A stretch of 64,000 nucleotides of DNA from contig NZ_JAINZW010000002.1 in the NCBI RefSeq assembly GCF_020026895.1, forward strand, positions 496,001 through 560,000, written 5' to 3'. Below, piece after piece: positions 15,701 through 25,464 of the stretch. Below the pieces are notes generated by a model. It was not told the origin of the DNA, did not search any database, and saw nothing but the letters and a program-made list of their open reading frames with translations. A program made the translations under genes and the position numbers. Within the stretch, counting starts at the first letter, position 1. Each line of letters begins with the position of its first letter. The stretch comes from Novilysobacter selenitireducens (GTDB lineage Bacteria > Pseudomonadota > Gammaproteobacteria > Xanthomonadales > Xanthomonadaceae).

Positions 15701-18700
15701 GGCTTCCCCGGCGGGGTGGATCCGATGGGCTACGACCCCGACGACACCAGCCAGAACTTCGTGTCCTACCGGATCACGGTGATCAACAACGCCGGCCCGT
15801 CGGCGGCGACCGGGGTGCGCATCAGCGACACCATCACGCCACAGGCCGGTGCCACGGTGCGTTACGCGGGTGCCTCGCCGACTGCGGGCGGTCCGTTCGA
15901 TCCCGCGGCGTGCTCGATCGAATCCGGCAGCAACCCCGTCACCGGACCGGACACGTTGACGCTGGCGTGCGTGATGCCCGGTGCGGGCTTCCCCGGCAGC
16001 GACCAGGACGGGGTGATCGGCGTGGACGCCCAGAGCACCCTGTACCTGAGTTTCGAATACCTGACACCGCCCGGCGCCATCGGCGACACGCTGGGGAACT
16101 CGGCCACGGCCACCTCCAACGAGGCCGACTCGCAACTGGGCAACAACAGCGAGGACGAGACCACCAGCATCCGCGCACGCGTGGACATGGCGGTGTCAAA
16201 GACGCTGGTGACGCAGCAGCCTGATCCCGACCCGCTCGTCCCGCTGCCACCCGCGGTCGATCCGGTGACCGTGCGCGAACCGTTTTTCTACGTGATCGAT
16301 GCGGTGAACAACGGGCCAGGCTCCAGCCTGAGCCTGGACCGCAGCGGCACCAACCCGCTGAACGGGACCGGCACGCAGGTCGTTGACACGTTGCCGGACG
16401 GGGTGGTCGTGACCGGAGCCGTCACCTGGCAGAAGGCCGGCACATCGCTGGGCATCGGCGACGTCCCCAATGGGACGGGTGCCTGCCAGCTCGCCGGCAC
16501 CACCATCACCTGCAACGTCGGCGACGTGACGTTCTCGCCGGGCCAGTCCGGCCAGGTGCGGATCATCGTCCCGGCGCGGTGGGACACCGTGCCCGCGGGC
16601 GGGACGAGCACCAACACCGCCACCGTGTCGACCGAGCAGGTCGACAACTTGCCGGCCAACGACACCGTAACCGTGCCGCTGGACGTGATCGCCTCGACCC
16701 TCACCGGGACCGTATTCGAGGACCGCGACCGGACCGGCACCAACGGTGGCGTGCCGCAGGACGCGGGGACCGAGCCGCGCGTCCCCGGCGTGACGCTCAC
16801 CCTGACCGGCACCGACACCTACGGCAACGCGCTGAACCTGACGGCGACCACCGCTGCCGACGGCACCTATCTCTTCGACACGCTTTCCCCGTCGGACGGC
16901 ACCGGCTACACGGTCACCCAGACCCAGCCGACCGGCTTCGCCAATGGCCCGGTTCCACCGCCCGCCACCGGGCCGAACGCGCCATCACTGGGCGGCACCT
17001 ACGCCAGCGGCAGCCCCGACTCCAGCTATGCCGCCATCCCGGTGGGCCGGGAAGACGCCGGCGAGTTCTACAACTTCCCCGAACTGGTCAATGCCAGCCT
17101 CTCCGGCGTCGTCTATTCCGATGCCGACTTCGACAACGTGCGCACGGTCGGCACCGATCCGGGCATCGCCGGTGCGACCGTGGAGCTGCTCGACGCGGGC
17201 ACCGGCGCGGTGCTGCAGACCGCGACCACCGACGCCGACGGCGCCTATTCGTTCACTGGTCTGGACCCGAACGTCACCTACACGCTGCGCGAGCCCCTGC
17301 CCGCCGGCGATTTCACGAATGCGCCGCTGGCGGTGAACCCCGGCCTGGTGGGCGGCTCGCCGTGCGCAACGGGGTGCACGCCCGGCAACGGCGTCGCCGG
17401 CGATGCGATCACCACCTCCCGCATTTCCGACATCGACCTGGCCGTCGGTGATGGACGGGGCACCGATTTCAACTTCGGCGAGAACCCCAGCGATACGTCG
17501 ATCAGCGGCCGGGTCTGGCTGGATGCGGACGACGACGGCGTCATCGACGCGGGCGAGGCGGGCATCGCCGACATCGGCATCCGCCTGACCGGCATCGACG
17601 GCAACGGCCTGCCGGTGCTTCAGGAGACGACCACCGACACCGATGGCAACTACGCGTTCGCCGATCTCGTGGCCGGCACCTACACCGTGACCGAGCTGGT
17701 TCAGCCGCCGGGCACCTTCAATGGCACGACGGTGCCGGGCACACTCGGCGGCACCGCCACTGACCGCGCGACGGTGCCGTCGGCAATCAGCGGCATCACC
17801 ACCACGGTGGGCAGCGCCGCGACCGGGTACCACTTCGGCGAAATTCCACCGGCCTCCATCGCCGGCCGCGTGTTCTACGACTTCAACAACGACGGTGCAG
17901 CCGATGGCGACGAGGCCGGCATCGCAGGCGTCGAAGTCACACTCACCGGCGCCGACGACCTCGGCGCCGCGGTCATCCTGGCGACGACGACCGACGCGAT
18001 CGGCGCCTACCTGTTCGACGACCTGCGCCCCGGCGATTACACCCTCACCGAGCCCACCCAACCACCGGGCACCACCGACGGCATCACCACCGCCGGCACC
18101 ATCGGCGGCGCGCCGGCGGGCACCGCGACGCCGGTCGGCACGTTGCCCTCGGCCATCAGCGGGATCGGGCTGTCCGCCGGCAATGCCTCCATCGACAACC
18201 TGTTCGGCGAGATCGCCGACGGTGCGATCTCGGGCCGCGTCTGGCTGGACGCGAACAACAACGGCACGATCGACGCCGGCGAAGCCGGCATCGACGGGGT
18301 GCGGATCGACCTGGCCGGCGCCATCGCCGGTGGCGGCGCAATCGCCCGCACCGTCACCAGCCAGGCCGACGGCACGTGGTCGTTTACCCGCCTGCCGCCC
18401 GGCACCTACGCGCTGGTCGAGCCGGAGCAGCCGCCCGACACGCTCAGCGGCACCACCCTGCCGGGGCCTGGCGGCGGGACCGCCACCGGACCGGCCACCA
18501 CGCCGTCGCGCATCACCGGCATCACCCTGGGCATCAGCGAGCAGATCGACGGCTACCTGTTCGGCGAGATCCCGCCCGGGACCATCAGCGGCCGCGTCTT
18601 CATCGACGGCAACCGCAACGGCGAGCAGGACGGCGTCGAGATCGGCATCGCCGACGTGTCCATCGTGTTGACGGGCACCGACGACCTCGGGCAGGCGGTG

Positions 18701-21700
18701 GACACGGTGGGCATCACCGGCCCGCTGGGCGCCTTCGAGTTCGAGTCGCTGCGGCCCGGCACGTATGTCCTGACCGAGCCCGACCAGCCGCCGTCCACCA
18801 CCGACGGCATCACCGTCGCCGGCGCCGTCGATGGCACCCCCAGCGGATCGGCGACCGCGACCGGCACCCTGCCCTCGCGGATCAGCGGCATCGTCCTGCC
18901 TCCGGGCCTGGCGCATGTCGACAACCTGTTCGGCGAGTTCCCGACTGGCGGGTTGTCCGGCCGCGTCTGGCTCGACGCCGACAACGACGGCGTGGTCGAT
19001 GCCAATGAAGCCGGGATCGCCGATGTCCTGATCCAGCTCGCCGGACAGACCGTGACCGGCCAGCCGTTCGAGCTTGAGCGCACGACGGATGCGGAGGGCC
19101 GCTACGCCTTCGAGGGCCTGCCTGCTGGAACCTACACCCTGACCGAGCCCGAGCAGCCGCCCGGCACGGTCAACGGCACGACCGTCCCAGGCACGTCGGG
19201 CGGCACCGCCACCGCGATGGAGACCACGCCTTCCCAAGTCACCGGCATCGTCATCGCCCTCAACGAGAACGCCACCGGTTACGACTTCGGCGAACTGCCG
19301 GGTGCATCGATCTCCGGCAAGGTGTACGTCGACCTGAATCTCAATGGCACGTTCGACGACGGCGATATCGGCTACCCGAACGTGCCGGTCGTCCTCAGCG
19401 GCAACAACGACCTGGGGCAGCCGGTGACGTCACCGGTCCCTGTGCAGCCCAGGGGCACGGCCGCCGCGCCGGTGTCCGTCAATGTCACCACCGACGCCAA
19501 CGGCGACTACGTCTTCGACACGCTGCGCCCCGGCACCTACACCGTCACCGAGCCCGAGCAGCCGGAACTGACCACCGACGGCGTGACCAATCCCGGCACC
19601 ATCGACGGGACGCCGGCCGGCGTGGCGACGCCGCGTGGCACCCTGCCCTCGGCGATCAGCGGGATCGTGCTGCCGCCCGGCGCGGCCGCGGTGGGTGCCA
19701 ACTTCGGCGAGATCGCCGACTCGCCCGACCTCAAAGCCACCAAGTCGGCCGTCCCCGAGCGCTTCACCGTCAACAACATCGGCCGCTACACGATCCTCGT
19801 GCGCAATACCGGGCCACAGGCCACCCGTGGCGAGTACGTGGTCGAGGACCGCCTGCCCCCTGGCCTGACCCTCGCCGCCGCTCCAACCGGCACGGCCTGG
19901 GCCTGCACCGGTGCGCCCGGCGAGACGCGCTTCAGCTGCACCAGCGACGTGCCCATCGCGCGCGATGGGACGCGCGCCGATCCGATCGACGTGCAGGTCA
20001 ACGTCACCGAACCGGCGGCGGCGAATTCCCCGGTCGACAACGCGGTGCTGGTGTCCGGGGGCGGCGAGGACCAGGCCCACGTGCCGACCGCGGAGGAACG
20101 TGCCGCGTTCGAGGGCAACGTGGCGGCCCTGCCGGTGTGCGACCCGGCCATCACCCAGGACGCCTGCCGCGTGCCGACGCCGGTGCAACTGGCCTCGTCG
20201 GTGTCGGGCACCGTCTGGTTCGATGCCGGGAGCGACGACGCGGTCCTGGACGGCGACGACCGGCGCCTGGATGGCTGGCGCGTCGAACTGGTCGATCCGG
20301 CCACGGACGCGATCGTCGCCGAGACCACCACCGGCAGTGATGGCACCTACCGCATCCGCGACCTCATCCCCGGCGTGCGCTGGTTCCTGCGGTTCCGCCA
20401 CCCGGTCTCGGGCGTGCTGTGGGGCTATCCGGTCTCGGCCGAAACCCCGGGCGGACCGCCGGCGCCGTGCGACACACCGGGTGCGATCGCACGCGGCACC
20501 GCCAGCTCGTGCCTGGTCACCGATCAGGGCATCACCGAGCTGGAGGTCGTGCTCCAGTCGGGCGCCGAGCTGCCGCAACAGAGTCTGCCGGTCGATCCCA
20601 GCGGCGTGGTCTACGACGTGGTCAGCCGCGACCCGGTCCCGGGCGCGGTGGTGACGCTGGCCCCGGCCGGCACGTGTGCGGGCTTCGAGCCGGCCACGTC
20701 GATCCTCAACGGCGGCGCAGGCGGCTACACCATCGAAGGCTCCGCCATCTCGATGACCGTCGGCACCAACGGCTTCTACCAGTTCCTGTTCGGCCCACAG
20801 GCGCCGGCCCGCTGCGACTACACCCTGCAGGTAGTCCCGCCGGCCGCGTTCGCGTTCCCGTCGGCGGTGATCCCGGCCGAGCCCGGCACCCTCAGCCCGC
20901 CTGGAGCCGTGGGTAGCACCTTCGAAGTACAACCCAATGCGACCGCGCCCACCGCACCGGTCGGCCCGGGCACCTCCTACTACCTTGCACTGTCGGTGGG
21001 TTCGGCCACCGCCGGCATCGTCCACAACCACATCCCGCTGGATCCGGCGGCGTCCCCCGGGCTGGTCATCACCAAGACCGGCGACCGCCGGATCGTCGAA
21101 CTCGGCGACACCCTGCTCTACACCATCACCATCCGCCAGACCGCGGGTGCGCGGATGGAAACAGTCAATGTCATCGACACCCTTCCGCGGGGCTTCACCT
21201 ACATCGACGGCACGGCCCGCGCCGACGGTGCCGGCATCCCCGATCCGTTCGGTGCGCCCGGGCCACGGCTGGTGTTCACCACGGGTCCGATCGCGGTCGG
21301 CGAACAGATCGTGCTCAGCTACCGGGTGCGCGTGGGTGTCGGCGCGATGCAGGGTGACGGCACCAACCGGGCGCAAGCCCACGGCTGCTCCATCGCCGGT
21401 GGCTGCGTGGATGAGGGCACGTTGCAGCCGCTACCCGCCACCGTACCGTCGAACGAGGCGCGGTACCGCGTGCGCGTCACCGGCGGCGTATTCACCGACG
21501 AGGGCTGCGTGCTCGGCAAGATCTACGTCGACACCAACAACAACCAGCTGCAGGACGCGGAAGAACTCGGAATCCCCGGCGTACGCCTGTACTTCGAGGA
21601 CGGCACTTGGATGCTGAGCGACTCGGAAGGCAAGTACAGCTATTGCGGGCTGACGCCGCAAAGCCACACGCTCAAGGTCGATGCGTCCACGCTTCCACTC

Positions 21701-24700
21701 GGCTCGAAGCTGGTGGTGAGCAGCAACCGCAACCTGGGCGATGCCGACAGCCTGTTCATCGACCTCAAGAACGGCGAGCTCCATCGCGCCGACTTCATCG
21801 AGGGCAGCGGCTCGAGCCGGGTACTGGAACAGGTCAAGGCACGGCGCACGCAGGGCGAGGTGCGCGCGGCGGAGAACGAGATCGGTCGCGCGCCGTTGAC
21901 CTTCGAGCGCAAGGCGCTGCGCCCGCCCGGGCAGGCCTCCGATTCCACGCGCCAGCACCCGGCGATCGTCCACCCGCGCCCGACCGGGGCGGCGGGGCCC
22001 ACGCCGGTCGAATACCCGCACGATGAGTCCGGGGCGCCGGCACCCGCACCCGCAACCGCTTGGGCCGGCGACCCGGAAAGCGACGCGGCCGGGTTGATGA
22101 GCGCGATCCCGCTGGCACCGCAGACATTGCCGCCGACCGGCGCTGCGACATCCTCTTCCATCGCGCCGCCTGCCGGCGCCCAGACGCGGCGCTTCAGGCC
22201 CGCGCTGGGCGATGCGGCCCCGCTGTACCCGCTGTCCCCCACCACCACCGACACCCCGCCCCAGGCCATCGACCTCCAGTCCGGCCGGGTGGACTACGGC
22301 GCCAATGCCAGCGTCGGGACGATCGTCGTCGAACTCGACCGCGACGGCGTGCCGGCGGACGGCCAGTCGGCGGTGCGCGTCGTCGTGCGTGTGCTGGGCC
22401 CGGACGACAAACCGCTGCCAGGCCGCAGCTACGCCACCCTCGAGCACAGCGGTGGCCGCGTGAAGCTGCCCGGCGCCGGTACCGACGAACTGGGGCCGGG
22501 CCGGATCGGCGCCGACCGCGGCACGCCGGGCGTCCAGTTGCCGGTGGACCAGGGCCGCGCCGAGTTCGACCTGCTCGCGCCGGACGTTCCGCAGGACGTG
22601 CTGCTGCGCATCACCATGGGTGGCCAGGCGGCCGAGGGAACGGTCAGCTTCCTTCCGGAGATGCGCGAACTGCTGGCCACCGGCCTGGTCGAGGGTGTGA
22701 TCAACTTCCGCGGGAACGGCAACCTCATCGAGCCCGCGCTCCGCGACGACGCATTCGAGCGCGACATCCGCCGCTGGGAGCGCCAGTTCAACGATGGCAA
22801 GGCCAACGCCGCCGCGCGCGCCGCGTTCTTCGTAAAGGGCAGGATCAAGGGCGAGTACCTGCTCACCGCCGCCTACGATTCCGACAAGGACGTTCGCGGA
22901 CGCCTGCTGCGCGACATCCAGCCCGAGGAGTTCTACCCGGTCTACGGCGACGCATCGGTACGCGGATTCGACGCGCGCTCGGCGGAGCGGTTGTACGTGC
23001 GGATCGACAGGAACCGCAGCTACCTGCTGTACGGCGACTTCCAGTCCGGCGAAACGCTGGCCACGCAGACCGGGGTGGCCGACCGCGGCCGCATCATGAT
23101 GCGCAGCCTGGGCGTCTACAACCGCACCGCGACCGGCCTGGGCTGGCACTTCGAGAACGAGCGCGTAAGCAGCAACGTGTTCGCGATCCGCGACTCGCTG
23201 CGACGGGTCATCGACGAGTTCCCCAGCCAGGGCAGCGGCCCGTACGGCCTCAGCAACAACGCGGTTCTGGAAGGCAGCGAACGCGTGGAAGTGATTACCC
23301 GCGACCGCAACCAGCCAAGCCGCATCATCGACGTGCGGCCGTTGGCGAGGTTGGTGGACTACAGCTTCGAGCCGTTTTCCGGGCGCATCCTGCTCAACAG
23401 TTTCCTGCCCGCCTTCGACAGCGACCTCAACCCGAACTCGCTGCGGGTGACCTACGAACTGGACCAGGGCACCGAGGAGTTCTGGGTGTACGGCGCCGAC
23501 GCGCAGTTCCGAATTGGCGACCGCTTCGAACTCGGTGGCTCCTACGTCAAGGACGACAACGAGTTCGCCGGCTTCGAGATGGCCAGCGCAAACATGGGCT
23601 GGCGCTTCGGCAAGCAGTCGTGGCTGGTGCTGGAGGCCGCGCACACCAGGAGCGAGGTCAACACCAACCCGATCAACCAGTACGGCACGCCTGCCCTCCA
23701 GGGCGTGAGCGGCGAGGTGGAGGGCGATGCGTACCGCCTGGAGTTCGGGCACGACGGGGAGACGCTGGACGCCCATGTCTTTGCCGCGCGCACCGACCCC
23801 GGGTTCAACAATCCCGCCTCGCCGCTGTACGGCGGGCGAGGTGAATACAACGGCGAGGTCGCCTGGCGCGTCGGCAAGCGGTTGGAGCTGTACGCCGAAG
23901 CACTGCACAGCGAAGACCGAAACCCGGAAGGCGGCCAACGTACCGCGGCCGGTATCGGTGGGCGCGTGGGTGCCACGCCGCGGCTCACGCTCGATTTCGG
24001 CCTGCGCACCATTGACGAGACGATCGGGCGCTATTCGACCTGGAGCATCGGCGCGCCGTTCGGCGCCACCGGTGGTCTCAGCGGTGGCTTCGCCACCGGC
24101 GCGGGTGGCAGCGCACTGGGCTACGGGCAGCAGCCGCTGGATCCGCTCACCGGACTGCCGGTCATCCGCGGCGACGGCAGCGTGCCGACCTCCGACCTGC
24201 CGGTGGGCACCGAACTGGAGTCCGATACGGCGCGCGTCGGTGCGGGCTACAAGGTCAACGACAAGCTCCTGCTCGGAGCCGAGTACGAACACGCCATCAG
24301 CGGCGAGGACCGCGAGCGCGTCGCCCTGGGTGCCGACTACCGCCTGCGCGAGCGCAACCGGCTGTACGGCCGCTACGAGCGCCAGACCGGCCTCACGAGT
24401 GCCTATGGCATCACTACCACCGACCGCGAGAGCGATGCGCTGGTACTGGGCTTCGACAGCACGTACCTGAAGGACACCCAGGTCTTCTCCGAGTACCGGC
24501 TGCGCGATGCGATCGCCGGGCGCGACGTGCAACTGGCGTCCGGCATCCGCGATACCTGGGACATCAAGGACGGCTTGCGCATTACCGGCGCCGCCGAGCA
24601 CGTGCGCGTCTACGACGGCGATGTCGGGGATGCGACCGCGCTGGCCCTGGGCCTCGACTACACCGCCAATCCGCTGTGGCGGGGCGCGATGCGGGTGGAG

Positions 24701-25453
24701 TACCGGGTGTCGGGCGACGTCGAGGGGACGGCGGAGATCGACGAGGAATTCGACACCACGCTGCTGCAGTTCCTGCTGGCGCGCAAGCTGAGTCGCGACT
24801 GGACGTTCCTGGCGCGCAACTACCTGCTGGCGACCGACTACCGGTCGCGCGGCGACGTGCTGCAGGACCGCTTCCAGCTGGGCGTCGCCTATCGCGACAC
24901 CGACCGCAACCGCGTCAATGCGCTGGCCCGGTACGAGTACAAGCTCGAGGAGGACAACAGCGGGCTGGGCGTAACCGGCGTTGCCAATCCCGAGGCCGGC
25001 AGCGACGTCCGCACGCGTGCGCACATTCTCTCGGCCCACGCCGACTGGCACCCCTCGCGTCCTTGGTGGCTGACCGGCCGCGTCGCCGCCAAGTGGCAGG
25101 CGGACCGCTTCAGTTACAACGACGGTACCCGCGTGGACAGCCGCTTCCACGGCCTGCTGGTGTCCGGCCGCGCGGTCTACGACGTCACGGAGAACTGGGA
25201 CATCGGCGTGCTGGCATCGACGTTCATGGGCGACGACGGCGCCAACCAGTACGCCTACGGCATCGAGTTGGGGCGCCTGCTGCGGCAGAACCTGTGGTTG
25301 TCGGCCGGCTACAACTTCAGCGGCTTCGCGGGCGATCCGGACCTGGCCGGTTACGAGTACACCGACGAAGGCGCATTCCTCCGCCTGCGCTTCAAGTTCG
25401 ACGAGGACCTGTTCATCCGAGACGACGCGCGCTACCGCGCGCCGGACAAGTGA
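12782..25453 (+). CDS. Giant DUF11/SdrD_B-repeat surface protein with C-terminal outer-membrane barrel
   Basis: 4,223 residues. The start is taken as TTG at 12782 (AAGGT six bases before it); ATG at 12800 is the alternative. Order of parts: export signal FLVLAWAALLGFAPLASA (about residues 41-58); DUF11 modules, each with a TFTLSVTNNGPSPSTN-type strand, starting near 206, 331, 463, 622, 963 and 1134; SdrD_B/Cna-B-type modules starting near 1307, 1440, 1574, 1693, 1815, 1935, 2058 and 2176, each with a Ca-binding-like DADNDGxxDxxE loop; another DUF11 near 2315; further B-type and DUF11 modules to 2980; a Pro/Ala linker; an Ig-like domain near 3170-3330; and from about 3384 a beta-strand-rich region that reads like an outer-membrane barrel (YPVYGDASVRG ... 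FLRLRFKFDEDLF). It should be anchored in the outer membrane with a long rod outside; adhesion is inferred. The OmpA-type gene follows 12 bp later. Confidence 0.88.
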   Translation: MLAAPLMGAKHVGRLRHETPGNVTRVPPVRTWTVPFARCVFLVLAWAALLGFAPLASAVDLEIADLSDSASDPTPAGGVVTYDITVQNVDADTADGVFVLFDLPDGTTAAGLPAGCTADGAVPTRVVCDLGDIDGILGGGAPVVFQVQVDTTGQPPGLISIEAAIGQAPLPPASTPLATLPDDDPFFAGDASLANNRASQSTTLVASADLSMAKSASPNPVVAGGVVTFTLSVTNNGPSPSTNFTVVDTLPAGLVFIDGSASGAGWTFVGPDGTFAGTLPAGDVATYTFQAQVTSTSGTLVNSATVTATGTPDPNPANNTADVPLGIGAGADMEINKSVSPAPATAGGTVTFTIIVENNGPGDAEDVSFTDPMPDGFTITGGNEPAGWTCTTGPLGGQRTCAHDGPYPAGSSDTFTITATVPSSGPGSSGDQTNTATVDSTTPDPEPANNSSSVTFTVLTPGADLALAKEKQPELVNVWDGTEPDLDSQMTSTITVTNQGPDTVTGQLQMVDELAPGEQFLGAGPTPPWTCTVAPLVYIGPGSPQTVTCTLEASALPLAAGESAPPLTITTRAREPGTLTNTACTGGSGGSLEPITGGGANVDGNPGNDCSGDGSSSTTESADLSITKQTNGPGTADNTLPVTYTSFTYTITVTNAGPDGTPGVVINDPIPGFINGRSSATVVGPPGWTCSVDAGGSLVCRSGGAVLGAGESAVATVTVNGPLDDSATRPAGTCGAVAMPAGSWCNTAGVAVDPAVPGAIGEVDESNNSGSDFVRVPRVANVQARAKTIPTGTQGQVGVPSEHRIQFHNEGPSIAPGVVFRDVIELPANDSGFVLNSATRNGPGPDACTAVAGANVTVVAAPGGTRYLTEGAGAGTITITCEPLDMASGQTNALTVNLTPVVNLTGNPARAFPDTGDFFFDRDGDGAADPSGGTDASGDFEYNTVATPADDEKSATLVFSSGSVDLITNKVDVGFPGGVDPMGYDPDDTSQNFVSYRITVINNAGPSAATGVRISDTITPQAGATVRYAGASPTAGGPFDPAACSIESGSNPVTGPDTLTLACVMPGAGFPGSDQDGVIGVDAQSTLYLSFEYLTPPGAIGDTLGNSATATSNEADSQLGNNSEDETTSIRARVDMAVSKTLVTQQPDPDPLVPLPPAVDPVTVREPFFYVIDAVNNGPGSSLSLDRSGTNPLNGTGTQVVDTLPDGVVVTGAVTWQKAGTSLGIGDVPNGTGACQLAGTTITCNVGDVTFSPGQSGQVRIIVPARWDTVPAGGTSTNTATVSTEQVDNLPANDTVTVPLDVIASTLTGTVFEDRDRTGTNGGVPQDAGTEPRVPGVTLTLTGTDTYGNALNLTATTAADGTYLFDTLSPSDGTGYTVTQTQPTGFANGPVPPPATGPNAPSLGGTYASGSPDSSYAAIPVGREDAGEFYNFPELVNASLSGVVYSDADFDNVRTVGTDPGIAGATVELLDAGTGAVLQTATTDADGAYSFTGLDPNVTYTLREPLPAGDFTNAPLAVNPGLVGGSPCATGCTPGNGVAGDAITTSRISDIDLAVGDGRGTDFNFGENPSDTSISGRVWLDADDDGVIDAGEAGIADIGIRLTGIDGNGLPVLQETTTDTDGNYAFADLVAGTYTVTELVQPPGTFNGTTVPGTLGGTATDRATVPSAISGITTTVGSAATGYHFGEIPPASIAGRVFYDFNNDGAADGDEAGIAGVEVTLTGADDLGAAVILATTTDAIGAYLFDDLRPGDYTLTEPTQPPGTTDGITTAGTIGGAPAGTATPVGTLPSAISGIGLSAGNASIDNLFGEIADGAISGRVWLDANNNGTIDAGEAGIDGVRIDLAGAIAGGGAIARTVTSQADGTWSFTRLPPGTYALVEPEQPPDTLSGTTLPGPGGGTATGPATTPSRITGITLGISEQIDGYLFGEIPPGTISGRVFIDGNRNGEQDGVEIGIADVSIVLTGTDDLGQAVDTVGITGPLGAFEFESLRPGTYVLTEPDQPPSTTDGITVAGAVDGTPSGSATATGTLPSRISGIVLPPGLAHVDNLFGEFPTGGLSGRVWLDADNDGVVDANEAGIADVLIQLAGQTVTGQPFELERTTDAEGRYAFEGLPAGTYTLTEPEQPPGTVNGTTVPGTSGGTATAMETTPSQVTGIVIALNENATGYDFGELPGASISGKVYVDLNLNGTFDDGDIGYPNVPVVLSGNNDLGQPVTSPVPVQPRGTAAAPVSVNVTTDANGDYVFDTLRPGTYTVTEPEQPELTTDGVTNPGTIDGTPAGVATPRGTLPSAISGIVLPPGAAAVGANFGEIADSPDLKATKSAVPERFTVNNIGRYTILVRNTGPQATRGEYVVEDRLPPGLTLAAAPTGTAWACTGAPGETRFSCTSDVPIARDGTRADPIDVQVNVTEPAAANSPVDNAVLVSGGGEDQAHVPTAEERAAFEGNVAALPVCDPAITQDACRVPTPVQLASSVSGTVWFDAGSDDAVLDGDDRRLDGWRVELVDPATDAIVAETTTGSDGTYRIRDLIPGVRWFLRFRHPVSGVLWGYPVSAETPGGPPAPCDTPGAIARGTASSCLVTDQGITELEVVLQSGAELPQQSLPVDPSGVVYDVVSRDPVPGAVVTLAPAGTCAGFEPATSILNGGAGGYTIEGSAISMTVGTNGFYQFLFGPQAPARCDYTLQVVPPAAFAFPSAVIPAEPGTLSPPGAVGSTFEVQPNATAPTAPVGPGTSYYLALSVGSATAGIVHNHIPLDPAASPGLVITKTGDRRIVELGDTLLYTITIRQTAGARMETVNVIDTLPRGFTYIDGTARADGAGIPDPFGAPGPRLVFTTGPIAVGEQIVLSYRVRVGVGAMQGDGTNRAQAHGCSIAGGCVDEGTLQPLPATVPSNEARYRVRVTGGVFTDEGCVLGKIYVDTNNNQLQDAEELGIPGVRLYFEDGTWMLSDSEGKYSYCGLTPQSHTLKVDASTLPLGSKLVVSSNRNLGDADSLFIDLKNGELHRADFIEGSGSSRVLEQVKARRTQGEVRAAENEIGRAPLTFERKALRPPGQASDSTRQHPAIVHPRPTGAAGPTPVEYPHDESGAPAPAPATAWAGDPESDAAGLMSAIPLAPQTLPPTGAATSSSIAPPAGAQTRRFRPALGDAAPLYPLSPTTTDTPPQAIDLQSGRVDYGANASVGTIVVELDRDGVPADGQSAVRVVVRVLGPDDKPLPGRSYATLEHSGGRVKLPGAGTDELGPGRIGADRGTPGVQLPVDQGRAEFDLLAPDVPQDVLLRITMGGQAAEGTVSFLPEMRELLATGLVEGVINFRGNGNLIEPALRDDAFERDIRRWERQFNDGKANAAARAAFFVKGRIKGEYLLTAAYDSDKDVRGRLLRDIQPEEFYPVYGDASVRGFDARSAERLYVRIDRNRSYLLYGDFQSGETLATQTGVADRGRIMMRSLGVYNRTATGLGWHFENERVSSNVFAIRDSLRRVIDEFPSQGSGPYGLSNNAVLEGSERVEVITRDRNQPSRIIDVRPLARLVDYSFEPFSGRILLNSFLPAFDSDLNPNSLRVTYELDQGTEEFWVYGADAQFRIGDRFELGGSYVKDDNEFAGFEMASANMGWRFGKQSWLVLEAAHTRSEVNTNPINQYGTPALQGVSGEVEGDAYRLEFGHDGETLDAHVFAARTDPGFNNPASPLYGGRGEYNGEVAWRVGKRLELYAEALHSEDRNPEGGQRTAAGIGGRVGATPRLTLDFGLRTIDETIGRYSTWSIGAPFGATGGLSGGFATGAGGSALGYGQQPLDPLTGLPVIRGDGSVPTSDLPVGTELESDTARVGAGYKVNDKLLLGAEYEHAISGEDRERVALGADYRLRERNRLYGRYERQTGLTSAYGITTTDRESDALVLGFDSTYLKDTQVFSEYRLRDAIAGRDVQLASGIRDTWDIKDGLRITGAAEHVRVYDGDVGDATALALGLDYTANPLWRGAMRVEYRVSGDVEGTAEIDEEFDTTLLQFLLARKLSRDWTFLARNYLLATDYRSRGDVLQDRFQLGVAYRDTDRNRVNALARYEYKLEEDNSGLGVTGVANPEAGSDVRTRAHILSAHADWHPSRPWWLTGRVAAKWQADRFSYNDGTRVDSRFHGLLVSGRAVYDVTENWDIGVLASTFMGDDGANQYAYGIELGRLLRQNLWLSAGYNFSGFAGDPDLAGYEYTDEGAFLRLRFKFDEDLFIRDDARYRAPDK
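17502..19700 (+). repeat. Six tandem SdrD_B repeats in an alternating two-type pattern
   Basis: Module starts lie at about 17502, 17860, 18226, 18583, 18952 and 19309 (spacing 357-369 bp). Odd modules carry SGRVWLDA...NG and end GTTVPGT-type; even modules carry AGRVFYDFN/SGKVYVDLN, ...DDLG..., TTDGIT and GTLPSAISGI. The true period is therefore about 724 bp, pointing to duplication of a two-module unit. Confidence 0.8.
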
Positions 25454-25464
25454 GGGCACCGGAC

